61,254 nucleotides of DNA from Priestia abyssalis (lineage in GTDB: Bacteria; Bacillota; Bacilli; Bacillales; Bacillaceae_H). The stretch spans positions 1 to 61,254 of the forward strand of contig NZ_KV917370.1 in assembly GCF_002019595.1 (NCBI RefSeq), read 5' to 3'. The translations under genes were made by a program, and so were the position numbers. This document shows positions 34,388-43,227 of the stretch, piece after piece (within the stretch, counting starts at the first letter, position 1; every line of letters begins with the position of its first letter). The notes beneath the pieces were generated by a model. That model saw only the letters and a list, made by a program, of their open reading frames with translations, was not told the origin of the DNA and made no database searches.

Positions 34388-35011
34388 ATGACCAAAGGAA
34401 TCTTAGGAAGAAAGATCGGTATGACTCAAGTATTTGCTGAAAACGGCGAGTTAATTCCAGTAACAGTAATTGAAGCGGCTCCAAACGTAGTTCTTCAAAA
34501 GAAAACTGTTGACACTGATGGATACGAAGCAATCCAAATTGGTTTTGAAGATCTTCGCGAGAAGTTATCAAACAAACCAGCTAAAGGACATGCTTCTAAG
34601 GCAAATACTACTCCTAAGCGCTTCGTTCGTGAACTTCGCGGTGCTAGTGAGTATGAGGTTGGTCAAGAAGTCAAAGTTGATATTTTCGCGGAAGGCGACA
34701 TCATTGATGTAACAGGAATTTCAAAGGGTAAAGGTTTCCAAGGTGCAATTAAACGCCACGGACAATCTCGCGGACCAATGTCTCACGGTTCTCGTTACCA
34801 CCGTCGTCCTGGTTCAATGGGACCTGTTGCTCCAAACCGTGTATTTAAAGGTAAAAAGCTTGCTGGTCGTATGGGCGGAGAGCGCGTTACAGTTCAAAAC
34901 TTAGTTGTTGTTAAAGTTGACACAGAGCGTAATCTTTTATTAGTAAAAGGTAATGTACCTGGTGCTAGAAAAGCTTTAGTAGCAGTTAAGGGTGCGGTTA
35001 AATCAAGATAA
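34388..35011 (+). CDS. rplC: 50S ribosomal protein L3
   Basis: Early-assembling large-subunit protein reaching toward the peptidyl transferase centre. 207 aa, starting MTKGILGRKIGMTQVF; the central loop SKGKGFQGAIKRHGQSRGPMSHGS with its methylatable-type Gln is intact. TTAGGAGGTGTG precedes the ATG. Confidence 0.97.
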   Translation: MTKGILGRKIGMTQVFAENGELIPVTVIEAAPNVVLQKKTVDTDGYEAIQIGFEDLREKLSNKPAKGHASKANTTPKRFVRELRGASEYEVGQEVKVDIFAEGDIIDVTGISKGKGFQGAIKRHGQSRGPMSHGSRYHRRPGSMGPVAPNRVFKGKKLAGRMGGERVTVQNLVVVKVDTERNLLLVKGNVPGARKALVAVKGAVKSR

Positions 35012-35041
35012 TAATTTTTTCAAGAAAGGAGGAAATAACCA

Positions 35042-35665
35042 ATGCCTAAAGTAGCATTGTATAACCAAAACGGTCAAAACGTTGGTGAAATCGAATTAAA
35101 CGATGCCGTATTTGGTATTGAACCAAACAAACATGTACTTTTTGAAGCGGTAGTTATGCAACGTGCAGCTATGCGTCAAGGTACATCTAAAGTAAAAACT
35201 CGTTCTGAAGTAAGAGGCGGTGGACGTAAGCCATGGCGCCAAAAAGGTACTGGTCGTGCTCGTCAAGGATCTATCCGTTCTCCACAATGGCGTGGCGGTG
35301 GTACAGTATTTGGTCCGATTCCTCGCAGCTACAGCTATAAAATGCCTAAAAAGGTTCGCCGTTTAGCAATTAAATCGGCTTTATCTTCAAAAGTTCAAGA
35401 GAATAACATTTTAGTTCTTGAAGCTTTGGCCTTCGAAGCTCCAAAAACAAAAGAGATGGTGGCGGTTCTTAAGAACTTATCAGTAGACCGCAAAGCTCTA
35501 ATCGTAACTGGCGATGTGAACGATGCTGTTGCATTATCAGCTCGCAACATTCCTGGTGTGACTGTTGTCCCAGCTACAGGTTTAAGTGTGTTAGATGTTC
35601 TTAACCATGACAAACTTGTAATTACGAAAGATGCGGTTGAAAAAGTAGAGGAGGTGCTTGCATAA
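35042..35665 (+). CDS. rplD: 50S ribosomal protein L4
   Basis: Lines the nascent-peptide exit tunnel. 207 aa; the tunnel loop includes GGGRKPWRQKGTGRARQGS. In Gammaproteobacteria L4 controls its operon; here that is unknown. AAGGAGGAAATAACC precedes the ATG. The stop codon overlaps the rplW start as TAATG. Confidence 0.97.
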   Translation: MPKVALYNQNGQNVGEIELNDAVFGIEPNKHVLFEAVVMQRAAMRQGTSKVKTRSEVRGGGRKPWRQKGTGRARQGSIRSPQWRGGGTVFGPIPRSYSYKMPKKVRRLAIKSALSSKVQENNILVLEALAFEAPKTKEMVAVLKNLSVDRKALIVTGDVNDAVALSARNIPGVTVVPATGLSVLDVLNHDKLVITKDAVEKVEEVLA

Positions 35666-35952
35666 TGAAAGATCCTCGTGATATTATTAAGCGCCCCGTA
35701 ATTACTGAACGTTCAACTGACTTAATGACTGAAAAAAAATATACGTTTGAAGTTGACGTAAAAGCTAACAAAACTCAAGTTAAAGATGCGATTGAAAAGA
35801 TCTTTGACGTAAAAGTTGAGAAAGTTAACGTGATGAACTATAAAGGTAAATTCAAACGTGTAGGTCGTTATAGCGGTCTTACAAATCGTCGTCGTAAAGC
35901 AGTTGTTACATTAACTCAAGACAGCAAAGAAATCGAATTCTTTGAAGCTTAA
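35665..35952 (+). CDS. rplW: 50S ribosomal protein L23
   Basis: Exit-port protein that docks trigger factor and SRP. 95 aa from MKDPRDIIKRPVITERS. It shares one base with rplD; GAGGAGGTGC at the end of rplD is its ribosome binding site, indicating coupling. Confidence 0.97.
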   Translation: MKDPRDIIKRPVITERSTDLMTEKKYTFEVDVKANKTQVKDAIEKIFDVKVEKVNVMNYKGKFKRVGRYSGLTNRRRKAVVTLTQDSKEIEFFEA

Positions 35953-35978
35953 GTCTAATAGAGAAGGAGGGAATACAC

Positions 35979-36809
35979 ATGGCGATTAAAAAGTATAAAC
36001 CAACCTCAAATGGTCGTCGTGGCATGACAGTTTCTGATTTCGCTGAAATCACTACTGATAAGCCAGAGAAATCATTGCTTGCGCCTTTACACAGAAAAGG
36101 CGGACGTAATAACCAAGGTAAATTAACTGTTCGTCACCAAGGTGGTGGACACAAGCGTCAATATCGCATCATCGATTTCAAACGCGATAAAGATGGAATA
36201 CCAGGACGCGTTGCTACAATCGAGTATGATCCAAACCGTTCTGCTAACATCGCATTAATCAACTATGCAGATGGTGAAAAACGTTACATCCTTGCTCCTA
36301 AAAACTTGAAGGTTGATATGGAGATTATGTCAGGTTCAGAGGCTGACATTAAAGTAGGTAACGCTCTTCCGTTAGCTAACATTCCAGTGGGTACTGTCAT
36401 CCACAACATCGAATTAAAACCAGGTAAAGGTGGACAATTAGTTCGCTCTGCAGGTACATCTGCACAAGTACTTGGTAAAGAAGGTAAATACGTATTAGTA
36501 CGTTTAACTTCTGGTGAAGTACGCATGATTCTTGCTACTTGCCGCGCTTCTATCGGTCAAGTTGGTAATGAGCAACACGAATTAATCAACATCGGTAAAG
36601 CTGGTCGTTCTCGTTGGTTAGGTATCCGTCCAACAGTTCGTGGTTCTGTAATGAACCCTAACGATCACCCACACGGTGGTGGTGAAGGACGCTCTCCTAT
36701 CGGACGTAAGTCACCAATGACTCCTTGGGGCAAACCAACTCTTGGATTCAAAACTCGTAAGAAGAAAAATAAATCAGACAAATTTATCGTTCGTCGTCGT
36801 AAAAAATAA
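35979..36809 (+). CDS. rplB: 50S ribosomal protein L2
   Basis: Core protein near the peptidyl transferase centre. 276 aa; the conserved C-terminal stretch MNPNDHPHGGGEGRSPIGRKSPMTPWGKPT with the functionally important His is intact. GAAGGAGGGAAT precedes the ATG. Confidence 0.98.
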   Translation: MAIKKYKPTSNGRRGMTVSDFAEITTDKPEKSLLAPLHRKGGRNNQGKLTVRHQGGGHKRQYRIIDFKRDKDGIPGRVATIEYDPNRSANIALINYADGEKRYILAPKNLKVDMEIMSGSEADIKVGNALPLANIPVGTVIHNIELKPGKGGQLVRSAGTSAQVLGKEGKYVLVRLTSGEVRMILATCRASIGQVGNEQHELINIGKAGRSRWLGIRPTVRGSVMNPNDHPHGGGEGRSPIGRKSPMTPWGKPTLGFKTRKKKNKSDKFIVRRRKK

Positions 36810-36812
36810 CGG

Positions 36813-36841
36813 GATTGAACTACGGTTCAATCGAACCGTAG
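36813..36841 (+). other. Two mutually exclusive hairpins between rplB and rpsS
   Basis: GATTGAAC (36813-36820) can pair with GTTCAATC (36825-36832); alternatively CTACGGTTC (36820-36828) can pair with GAACCGTAG (36833-36841). Both are perfect and share bases, so only one can form at a time. They lie 12 bases before the rpsS ribosome binding site. Confidence 0.6.
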
Positions 36842-36866
36842 AACAATCACGAAGGGAGGTTCAATC

Positions 36867-37145
36867 ATGGGTCGCAGCTTAAAAAAAGGACCTTTTGTCG
36901 ATGGTCATTTAATGAACAAAGTTGAGAAATTGAATGAAACTGAAGGCAAACAAGTTATCAAAACTTGGTCTCGCCGTTCAACGATTTTCCCTCAATTTAT
37001 TGGTCATACTATTGCTGTATACGATGGTCGCAAACACGTTCCTGTTTATGTTACTGAAGACATGGTAGGTCACAAACTAGGTGAATTCGCACCAACTCGT
37101 ACTTACAAAGGTCACGCAAGTGATGATAAGAAAACAAGACGCTAA
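36867..37145 (+). CDS. rpsS: 30S ribosomal protein S19
   Basis: Small-subunit head protein contacting S13 and the A-site finger. 92 aa from MGRSLKKGPFVDGHLMNKVE. GAAGGGAGG precedes the ATG. A pair of competing hairpins lies just upstream. Confidence 0.97.
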   Translation: MGRSLKKGPFVDGHLMNKVEKLNETEGKQVIKTWSRRSTIFPQFIGHTIAVYDGRKHVPVYVTEDMVGHKLGEFAPTRTYKGHASDDKKTRR

Positions 37146-37165
37146 TTATGAGAGGAGGCATTCAA

Positions 37166-37507
37166 ATGCAAGCTAAAGCTGTTGCTAGAACAGTTCGTAT
37201 TGCTCCTCGTAAAGTTCGTTTAGTGGTGGATTTAATTCGAGGAAAGCAAGTAGGTGAAGCTGTATCTGTTCTTCGCCTTACCAATAAAGCTGCTTCTCCA
37301 GTCGTGGAGAAAGTATTAAAGTCTGCGATTGCTAACGCAGAACACAACTACGAAATGGACGTTAACAGTCTAGTTGTTACTGAAGCGTTTGTGGATGAAG
37401 GTCCAACTTTAAAACGTTTCCGTCCACGCGCTATGGGACGTGCGAGCCAAATTAACAAACGCACAAGCCACATTACGATTGTGGTATCAGAAAAGAAGGA
37501 GGGATAA
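37166..37507 (+). CDS. rplV: 50S ribosomal protein L22
   Basis: Exit-tunnel protein; its beta-hairpin loop (RFRPRAMGRASQINKRTSHI) reaches the tunnel constriction. 113 aa. The ATG at 37148 lies before GAGAGGAGGC, so the ATG at 37166 (MQAKAVARTVRIAPRK) is the start. Confidence 0.97.
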   Translation: MQAKAVARTVRIAPRKVRLVVDLIRGKQVGEAVSVLRLTNKAASPVVEKVLKSAIANAEHNYEMDVNSLVVTEAFVDEGPTLKRFRPRAMGRASQINKRTSHITIVVSEKKEG

Positions 37508-37510
37508 TCA

Positions 37511-38167
37511 GTGGGTCAAAAGGTAAATCCAATTGGTTTGCGTATCGGGGTTATTCGTGATTGGGAATCTAAATGGTACGCTGAAAAAGACTACGCAGAT
37601 TTATTACACGAAGACTTAAAAGTCCGTGAATATATCACAAAACGCTTAAACGATGCGGCTGTTTCTAAAGTAGAAATCGAGCGTGCTGCAAACCGTTTAA
37701 ACATCACTGTCCACACAGCTAAGCCAGGCATGGTTATTGGTAAAGGCGGTACAGAAGTGGAAGCACTTCGTAAAGCACTTAATCAATTAACTGGCAAGCG
37801 TGTTCATATCAACATCGTTGAAATTAAAAGAGCGGATTTAGATGCTAAATTAGTTGCTGACAATATTGCACGTCAACTTGAAAATCGTGTATCTTTCCGT
37901 CGTGCACAAAAACAAGCGATCCAACGCTCAATGCGTGCTGGCGCACAAGGTATCAAAACAATGGTATCTGGCCGTTTAGGTGGCGCTGATATCGCTCGTT
38001 CTGAACATTATAGTGAAGGTACTGTTCCTCTTCATACTCTTCGCGCTGACATTGACTACGGTACAGCTGAAGCTGATACAACTTACGGTAAGCTTGGCGT
38101 AAAAGTATGGATCTATCGTGGAGAAGTTCTTCCTACTAAGAAGAAAACTGGGGAAGGAGGAAATTAA
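37511..38167 (+). CDS. rpsC: 30S ribosomal protein S3
   Basis: mRNA-entry protein with helicase role. 218 aa; the KH domain motif VIGKGGTEVEALRK is at about residues 74-87. GTG start three bases after rplV; GAAGGAGGGA at the end of rplV is the ribosome binding site. Confidence 0.97.
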   Translation: MGQKVNPIGLRIGVIRDWESKWYAEKDYADLLHEDLKVREYITKRLNDAAVSKVEIERAANRLNITVHTAKPGMVIGKGGTEVEALRKALNQLTGKRVHINIVEIKRADLDAKLVADNIARQLENRVSFRRAQKQAIQRSMRAGAQGIKTMVSGRLGGADIARSEHYSEGTVPLHTLRADIDYGTAEADTTYGKLGVKVWIYRGEVLPTKKKTGEGGN

Positions 38168-38169
38168 TT

Positions 38170-38604
38170 ATGTTAATGCCAAAACGCGTTAAATATCGTC
38201 GTGAACACCGCGGTAAGATGCGTGGTCGTGCAAAAGGCGGCGCTGAAGTACATTTCGGTGAGTTCGGTTTACAAGCTTTAGAAGCTTCTTGGATTACTAA
38301 TCGTCAAATCGAGTCTGCGCGTATTGCGATGACACGTTACATGAAACGTGGCGGTAAAGTATGGATTAAAATCTTCCCTTCTAAGCCTTACACAGCTAAA
38401 CCACTAGAGGTGCGCATGGGTTCCGGTAAAGGTGCTCCTGAAGGATGGGTAGCAGTAGTTAAACCTGGTAAAGTAATGTTTGAAATTGCTGGTGTATCTG
38501 AAGAGATCGCTCGTGAAGCATTACGCTTAGCAGGTCATAAATTACCAGTTAAATGCAAATTCGTAAAACGCGAAGAAATTGGTGGTGAATCTAATGAAAG
38601 CTAA
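38170..38604 (+). CDS. rplP: 50S ribosomal protein L16
   Basis: Large-subunit protein near the A site. 144 aa, starting MLMPKRVKYRREHRGK, with GKVWIKIFPSKPYTAKPLEVRMGSGKG conserved. GGGGAAGGAGGAAA at the rpsC end is the ribosome binding site. Overlaps rpmC by 11 bp. Confidence 0.97.
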   Translation: MLMPKRVKYRREHRGKMRGRAKGGAEVHFGEFGLQALEASWITNRQIESARIAMTRYMKRGGKVWIKIFPSKPYTAKPLEVRMGSGKGAPEGWVAVVKPGKVMFEIAGVSEEIAREALRLAGHKLPVKCKFVKREEIGGESNES

Positions 38605-38794
38605 TGAAATTCGTGATCTTACCACTGCTGAAATTGAACAAAAAGTCAAAGCTTTAAAAGAAGAGTTATTCAACCTTCGCTTCCAGTTAGCTACTGGCCA
38701 ATTAGAAAACACTACACGTATCCGTGAAGTGCGCAAATCGATCGCTCGCATGAAAACTGTTGTTCGTGAAAGAGAGATCGCTGCTAGCAAATAA
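38594..38794 (+). CDS. rpmC: 50S ribosomal protein L29
   Basis: Helical protein at the exit port. 66 aa, MKANEIRDLTTAEIEQKVKALKEELFNLRFQ type. The ATG at 38594 lies inside the rplP 3' end and follows GGTGGTG; an upstream in-frame start at 38579 is not family-like. Translation is likely coupled to rplP. Confidence 0.95.
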   Translation: MKANEIRDLTTAEIEQKVKALKEELFNLRFQLATGQLENTTRIREVRKSIARMKTVVREREIAASK

Positions 38795-38819
38795 TATAGT
38801 CTGAAGGGAGGCTTTCAGA

Positions 38820-39083
38820 ATGAGTGAACGCAATCAACGCAAAGTTTACACAGGTCGCGTAGTATCTGACAAAATGGATAAAACGATCACTGTTCTTGTA
38901 GAAACGTATAAAAAGCATTCTTTATACGGCAAGCGCGTTAAGTACTCTAAAAAGTTCAAGGCTCATGATGAGAATAATGAAGCTAAAATGGGCGACATCG
39001 TAAAAGTTATGGAAACTCGTCCGTTATCTGCTACTAAACGTTTCCGTCTAGTAGAAGTTGTAGAAAAAGCTGTTATTATCTAA
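38820..39083 (+). CDS. rpsQ: 30S ribosomal protein S17
   Basis: 16S rRNA 5'-domain binding protein with OB fold. 87 aa; KVYTGRVVSDKMDKTITVLVE is the family signature. GAAGGGAGG precedes the ATG. Confidence 0.97.
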   Translation: MSERNQRKVYTGRVVSDKMDKTITVLVETYKKHSLYGKRVKYSKKFKAHDENNEAKMGDIVKVMETRPLSATKRFRLVEVVEKAVII

Positions 39084-39132
39084 TGAATCTAATGATCGGA
39101 TAGAATGATAAATCCGAAGGGAGGTTTCATGC

Positions 39133-39501
39133 ATGATTCAACAAGAATCTCGTTTAAAAGTTGCCGACAACTCTGGTGCACGTGAAGTATTAACAATCAA
39201 AGTGTTAGGTGGATCTGGACGTAAAACTGCTAACATCGGTGATGTTATCGTTTGTACAGTGAAACAAGCAACACCAGGCGGCGTTGTTAAAAAAGGTGAT
39301 GTTGTTAAAGCGGTAGTTGTTCGTACGAAAAGTGGTATGCGCCGTAAAGACGGTTCTTACATTAAGTTCGATGAGAATGCTTGCGTAATCATCCGTGATG
39401 ACAAAGGCCCACGTGGTACTCGTATCTTTGGACCAGTTGCACGTGAATTACGCGACAACAACTTCATGAAAATCGTTTCTTTAGCTCCAGAAGTTCTGTA
39501 A
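39133..39501 (+). CDS. rplN: 50S ribosomal protein L14
   Basis: Subunit-interface protein of the large subunit. 122 aa from MIQQESRLKVADNSGAREV, ending MKIVSLAPEVL as usual. GAAGGGAGG precedes the ATG. Confidence 0.98.
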   Translation: MIQQESRLKVADNSGAREVLTIKVLGGSGRKTANIGDVIVCTVKQATPGGVVKKGDVVKAVVVRTKSGMRRKDGSYIKFDENACVIIRDDKGPRGTRIFGPVARELRDNNFMKIVSLAPEVL

Positions 39502-39544
39502 TCATATAAAATTTTAGATAGCCTTTTAAGGAGGTGCGACTAGG

Positions 39545-39856
39545 ATGCATGTTAAAAAAGGTGATAAAGTAATGGTTATCTCTGGTAAAGATAAAGGTAA
39601 ACAAGGCGTTATCCTTGAAGCTTTCCCGAAGAAAGACCGTGTACTTGTTGAAGGTGTAAACATTGTGAAAAAACACTCTAAACCTTCTCAAATCAACCCA
39701 CAAGGTGGAATCATTAATAAAGAGGCACCTATCCATGTATCTAACGTAATGCCATTAGATCCTAAAACTGGTGAACCGACTCGCGTTGGTTACAAAGTGG
39801 AAGATGGCAAAAAGGTACGTGTAGCAAAAAAATCTGGTGAAATTTTAGATAAATAA
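39545..39856 (+). CDS. rplX: 50S ribosomal protein L24
   Basis: Assembly-initiator protein with a KOW motif (VMVISGKDKGKQGVILEAF). 103 aa. AAGGAGGTG precedes the ATG. Confidence 0.97.
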   Translation: MHVKKGDKVMVISGKDKGKQGVILEAFPKKDRVLVEGVNIVKKHSKPSQINPQGGIINKEAPIHVSNVMPLDPKTGEPTRVGYKVEDGKKVRVAKKSGEILDK

Positions 39857-39879
39857 TGTAATGAAAGGAGGTACAAAAG

Positions 39880-40419
39880 ATGAACCGCCTCAAAGAAAAG
39901 TACGTTAAAGAAATTACACCTGCTCTAATGAGCAAGTTTAACTATAAATCAGTGATGCAAACTCCAAAGATCGAAAAAATCGTTATCAACATGGGGATTG
40001 GTGATGCAGTTCAAAATGCGAAAGCTCTAGACGTTGCTGTTGAAGAGTTAGCAACATTTACTGGTCAAAAACCAATCGTTACTCGTGCGAAAAAATCTAT
40101 CGCAGGTTTCCGTCTTCGTGAGGGTATGCCAATTGGTGCGAAGGTTACATTACGCGGTGAGCGCATGTATGAATTCTTCGATAAATTAGTATCAGTTTCT
40201 CTTCCACGTGTACGTGACTTCCGTGGAGTATCTAAAAAATCTTTCGACGGACGCGGTAACTATACTTTAGGTATTAAAGAGCAAATCATCTTCCCTGAAA
40301 TCGATTATGATAAAGTAACGAAAGTGCGCGGTATGGATATCGTAATCGTTACAACTGCAAACACAGATGAAGAAGCTCGTGAATTATTAACACAATTCGG
40401 TATGCCGTTCCAAAAGTAA
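39880..40419 (+). CDS. rplE: 50S ribosomal protein L5
   Basis: Central-protuberance protein that binds 5S rRNA. 179 aa; VINMGIGDAVQNAKALD and the C-terminal ANTDEEARELLTQFGMPF are conserved. GAAAGGAGG precedes the ATG. Confidence 0.98.
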   Translation: MNRLKEKYVKEITPALMSKFNYKSVMQTPKIEKIVINMGIGDAVQNAKALDVAVEELATFTGQKPIVTRAKKSIAGFRLREGMPIGAKVTLRGERMYEFFDKLVSVSLPRVRDFRGVSKKSFDGRGNYTLGIKEQIIFPEIDYDKVTKVRGMDIVIVTTANTDEEARELLTQFGMPFQK

Positions 40420-40453
40420 TGTACTGCCAACGTTAAGCAGAGGAGGCGAGAAT

Positions 40454-40639
40454 GTGGCTAAAAAATCAATGGTTGTGAAACAAAAGCGTGAACCAAAGTT
40501 TAAAGTGCAAGCGTACACTCGTTGTGAACGCTGCGGACGTCCGCACTCTGTAATCCGCAAATTTAAACTTTGCCGTATCTGTTTCCGAGAACTTGCTTAC
40601 AAAGGTCAAATTCCTGGTGTTAAAAAAGCTAGTTGGTAA
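40454..40639 (+). CDS. rpsZ: 30S ribosomal protein S14, zinc-binding type Z
   Basis: Small-subunit head protein in the 61-aa zinc form with CxxC pairs in CERCGRPH and CRICF. GTG start after AGAGGAGGCG. Bacilli often also carry a zinc-free longer S14 elsewhere that replaces this one in zinc starvation. Confidence 0.97.
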   Translation: MAKKSMVVKQKREPKFKVQAYTRCERCGRPHSVIRKFKLCRICFRELAYKGQIPGVKKASW

Positions 40640-40669
40640 AACCCAAGAGTGGGAAGGAGGTAAAATCAC

Positions 40670-41068
40670 ATGGTAATGACTGATCCAATTGCAGATATGC
40701 TTACTCGCATCCGTAATGCGAACATGGTGCGTCATGAGAAAATTGAAATTCCAGCATCAAACATCAAAAAGCAAATCGCAGAAATTCTTAAACGTGAAGG
40801 TTTTGTTCGTGATGTAGAATACATCGAGGACAACAAACAAGGTATCATTCGTATTTTCTTAAAATACGGTGCAAACAATGAGCGTGTAATCACTGGTCTT
40901 AAGCGTATCAGTAAACCTGGTCTACGCGTATATGCTAAATCTACTGAAGTACCTCGCGTACTTAACGGTTTAGGTATTGCAGTTCTTTCTACTTCTCAAG
41001 GTGTGTTAACAGACAAAGAAGCTCGTCAAAAACAAGCGGGCGGAGAAGTATTAGCATACATTTGGTAA
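40670..41068 (+). CDS. rpsH: 30S ribosomal protein S8
   Basis: Central-domain 16S binding protein, translational regulator of the spc operon in E. coli. 132 aa from MVMTDPIADMLTRIRNAN. GAAGGAGGTAAA precedes the ATG; the second ATG two codons later is possible but less well spaced. Confidence 0.97.
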   Translation: MVMTDPIADMLTRIRNANMVRHEKIEIPASNIKKQIAEILKREGFVRDVEYIEDNKQGIIRIFLKYGANNERVITGLKRISKPGLRVYAKSTEVPRVLNGLGIAVLSTSQGVLTDKEARQKQAGGEVLAYIW

Positions 41069-41099
41069 TCATTTTTTAAAGTGAACGGAGGTGTAAAGT

Positions 41100-41639
41100 A
41101 TGTCACGTGTTGGTAAAAAACCATTAGAAATTCCTGCTGGCGTTACATTTACAAACAATGACAACACTGTAACTGTAAAAGGTCCAAAAGGTGAATTAAC
41201 TCGTACATTCCATCCAGATATGGAAATCAAAGTAGAAGATAACGTAATCAACGTAGCTCGTCCAAGCGATCAAAAAGAGCACCGTGCATTACACGGTACA
41301 ACTCGCAGTGTTTTAGGTAACATGGTTGAAGGTGTTACTAAAGGCTTCGAGCGCGGCTTAGAGCTTATCGGGGTAGGTTACCGTGCACAAAAGCAAGGTA
41401 ACAAAGTTGTATTAAGTGTCGGTTACTCTCATCCAGTAGAGATCGTACCTGAAGCAGGTATCGAAATCGATGTTCCAACTCAAACTAAACTTGTTGTTAA
41501 GGGTATCGATAAAGAACGTGTTGGCGCAGTAGCTGCAAACATTCGTGACGTTCGTCCGCCAGAGCCTTACAAAGGTAAAGGTATTCGTTATGAAGGCGAA
41601 TATGTTCGTCGTAAAGAAGGTAAAACTGCTAAGAAGTAA
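41100..41639 (+). CDS. rplF: 50S ribosomal protein L6
   Basis: Large-subunit protein near the sarcin-ricin loop. 179 aa; C-terminal PPEPYKGKGIRYEGEYVRRKEGK motif intact. ACGGAGGTG precedes the ATG. Confidence 0.98.
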   Translation: MSRVGKKPLEIPAGVTFTNNDNTVTVKGPKGELTRTFHPDMEIKVEDNVINVARPSDQKEHRALHGTTRSVLGNMVEGVTKGFERGLELIGVGYRAQKQGNKVVLSVGYSHPVEIVPEAGIEIDVPTQTKLVVKGIDKERVGAVAANIRDVRPPEPYKGKGIRYEGEYVRRKEGKTAKK

Positions 41640-41671
41640 TGCCGCTTAGGTAGAAGAAAGGAGTGACCAAA

Positions 41672-42034
41672 ATGATTACGAAAGCTGATAAAAATGTAAC
41701 TCGTAAGAAAAGACATGCTCGTGTTCGTGCAAAATTATCTGGAACAACTGTACGTCCTCGTTTAAACGTATACCGTTCTAACCAACACATTTATGCACAA
41801 ATCATTGATGATGTTAATTCTGTAACAATCGCAAGTGCTTCTACTATGGATAAGGAATTATCTTTAGAAGGTACTAGCAACGTAGATGCTGCTCAAAAAG
41901 TAGGCGAGTTAGTTGCTAAGCGTGCGGTTGAAAAAGGAGTTAAAGAAGTAGTATTTGATCGTGGCGGTTATTTATATCATGGTCGTGTAAAAGCTCTAGC
42001 TGATGCTGCTCGTGAAGCTGGGCTACAATTTTAA
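41672..42034 (+). CDS. rplR: 50S ribosomal protein L18
   Basis: Binds 5S rRNA in the central protuberance. 120 aa. A GTG at 41663 also opens the frame but overlaps AAAGGAGTG; the ATG at 41672 gives the family start MITKADKNVTRKKRH and is chosen. Confidence 0.97.
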   Translation: MITKADKNVTRKKRHARVRAKLSGTTVRPRLNVYRSNQHIYAQIIDDVNSVTIASASTMDKELSLEGTSNVDAAQKVGELVAKRAVEKGVKEVVFDRGGYLYHGRVKALADAAREAGLQF

Positions 42035-42054
42035 TCGCAAAAGGAGGGAAAAAG

Positions 42055-42555
42055 ATGCGTCGTATTGATCCAAGCAAATTAGAACTTGAAGAGCGCGTAG
42101 TTACTATTAACCGCGTAGCTAAAGTTGTTAAAGGTGGTCGTCGTTTCCGTTTCGCTGCTCTTGTAGTAGTAGGCGACAAAAATGGTCATGTTGGTTTCGG
42201 AACTGGTAAAGCGCAAGAGGTACCAGATGCGATCCGCAAAGCTATTGAAGATGCGAAGAAAAACTTAATCACTGTACCTATGGTTGGGACTACAATCCCT
42301 CACGAAGTGATCGGACAATTTGGTGCAGGTGAAATCTTCATGAAGCCGGCTTCTGAAGGTACTGGGGTTATCGCTGGTGGTCCGGTTCGTGCGGTATTAG
42401 AACTAGCTGGCGTAAGTGATATCCTTTCTAAATCTTTAGGATCTAACACACCAGTCAACATGGTTCGAGCTACTATCGAAGGTCTAACGCAGTTGAAGCG
42501 TGCTGAAGATGTTGCAAAGTTACGTGGTAAGACTGTAGAGGAACTGTTAGGATAA
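42055..42555 (+). CDS. rpsE: 30S ribosomal protein S5
   Basis: Decoding-accuracy and mRNA-entry protein. 166 aa; the S5 signature VKGGRRFRFAALVVVGDKNGHVGFG is present. AAAAGGAGGGAAA precedes the ATG. Confidence 0.97.
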   Translation: MRRIDPSKLELEERVVTINRVAKVVKGGRRFRFAALVVVGDKNGHVGFGTGKAQEVPDAIRKAIEDAKKNLITVPMVGTTIPHEVIGQFGAGEIFMKPASEGTGVIAGGPVRAVLELAGVSDILSKSLGSNTPVNMVRATIEGLTQLKRAEDVAKLRGKTVEELLG

Positions 42556-42568
42556 GGAGGGAAAACAA

Positions 42569-42754
42569 ATGGCGAAAAAATTAGCAATTACCCTCACTCG
42601 TAGCGTGATTGGTCGTCCAGAAGATCAACGTGTAACTGTTCGCACTCTTGGCTTACGCAAGATGCACCAAACAGTTGTACTTGAAGATAATGCAGCGATT
42701 CGCGGTATGATTAATAAAGTTGCTCACTTAGTAACTGTTAAAGAACAAGACTAA
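42569..42754 (+). CDS. rpmD: 50S ribosomal protein L30
   Basis: Small large-subunit protein, 61 aa, with the signature RSVIGRPEDQRVTVRTLGLRK. AAGGAGGGAAA overlaps the rpsE end, so the two are probably coupled. Confidence 0.96.
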   Translation: MAKKLAITLTRSVIGRPEDQRVTVRTLGLRKMHQTVVLEDNAAIRGMINKVAHLVTVKEQD

Positions 42755-42786
42755 GGATACAATGTTACTATAAGGAGGTGCTCCGC

Positions 42787-43227
42787 ATGAAACTTCATGA
42801 GTTAAAACCAGCTGAAGGTTCTCGTAAAGAACGTAATCGTGTAGGTCGTGGTATCGGTTCTGGTAACGGTAAAACTTCAGGTAAAGGTCATAAAGGTCAA
42901 AACGCTCGCTCTGGTGGTGGCGTAAGACCAGGATTCGAAGGTGGTCAAACTCCTTTATTCCGTCGTTTACCTAAACGTGGTTTCACTAACATCAACCGTA
43001 AAGATTTCGCGATCGTGAACGTAGATACATTAAATCGCTTTGAAGATGGTACTGAAGTAACTCCAGAATTATTGATTGAAACTGGCGTAGTTAGCAATGC
43101 TAAAGACGGCATCAAAATTCTTGGTAAAGGTACTTTAAGTAAAAAGTTAACTGTTAAAGCTAACAAATTCTCCTCTACTGCTAAAGAAGCGATTGAAGCT
43201 GCAGGCGGTAAAACTGAGGTGATTTAA
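42787..43227 (+). CDS. rplO: 50S ribosomal protein L15
   Basis: Late-assembly large-subunit protein. 146 aa with the glycine-rich N-terminal extension RVGRGIGSGNGKTSGKGHKGQ. The ATG at 42787 follows AAGGAGGTGC; the earlier in-frame start at 42778 lies inside that site. The stop overlaps the secY ATG (TAATG). Confidence 0.97.
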   Translation: MKLHELKPAEGSRKERNRVGRGIGSGNGKTSGKGHKGQNARSGGGVRPGFEGGQTPLFRRLPKRGFTNINRKDFAIVNVDTLNRFEDGTEVTPELLIETGVVSNAKDGIKILGKGTLSKKLTVKANKFSSTAKEAIEAAGGKTEVI

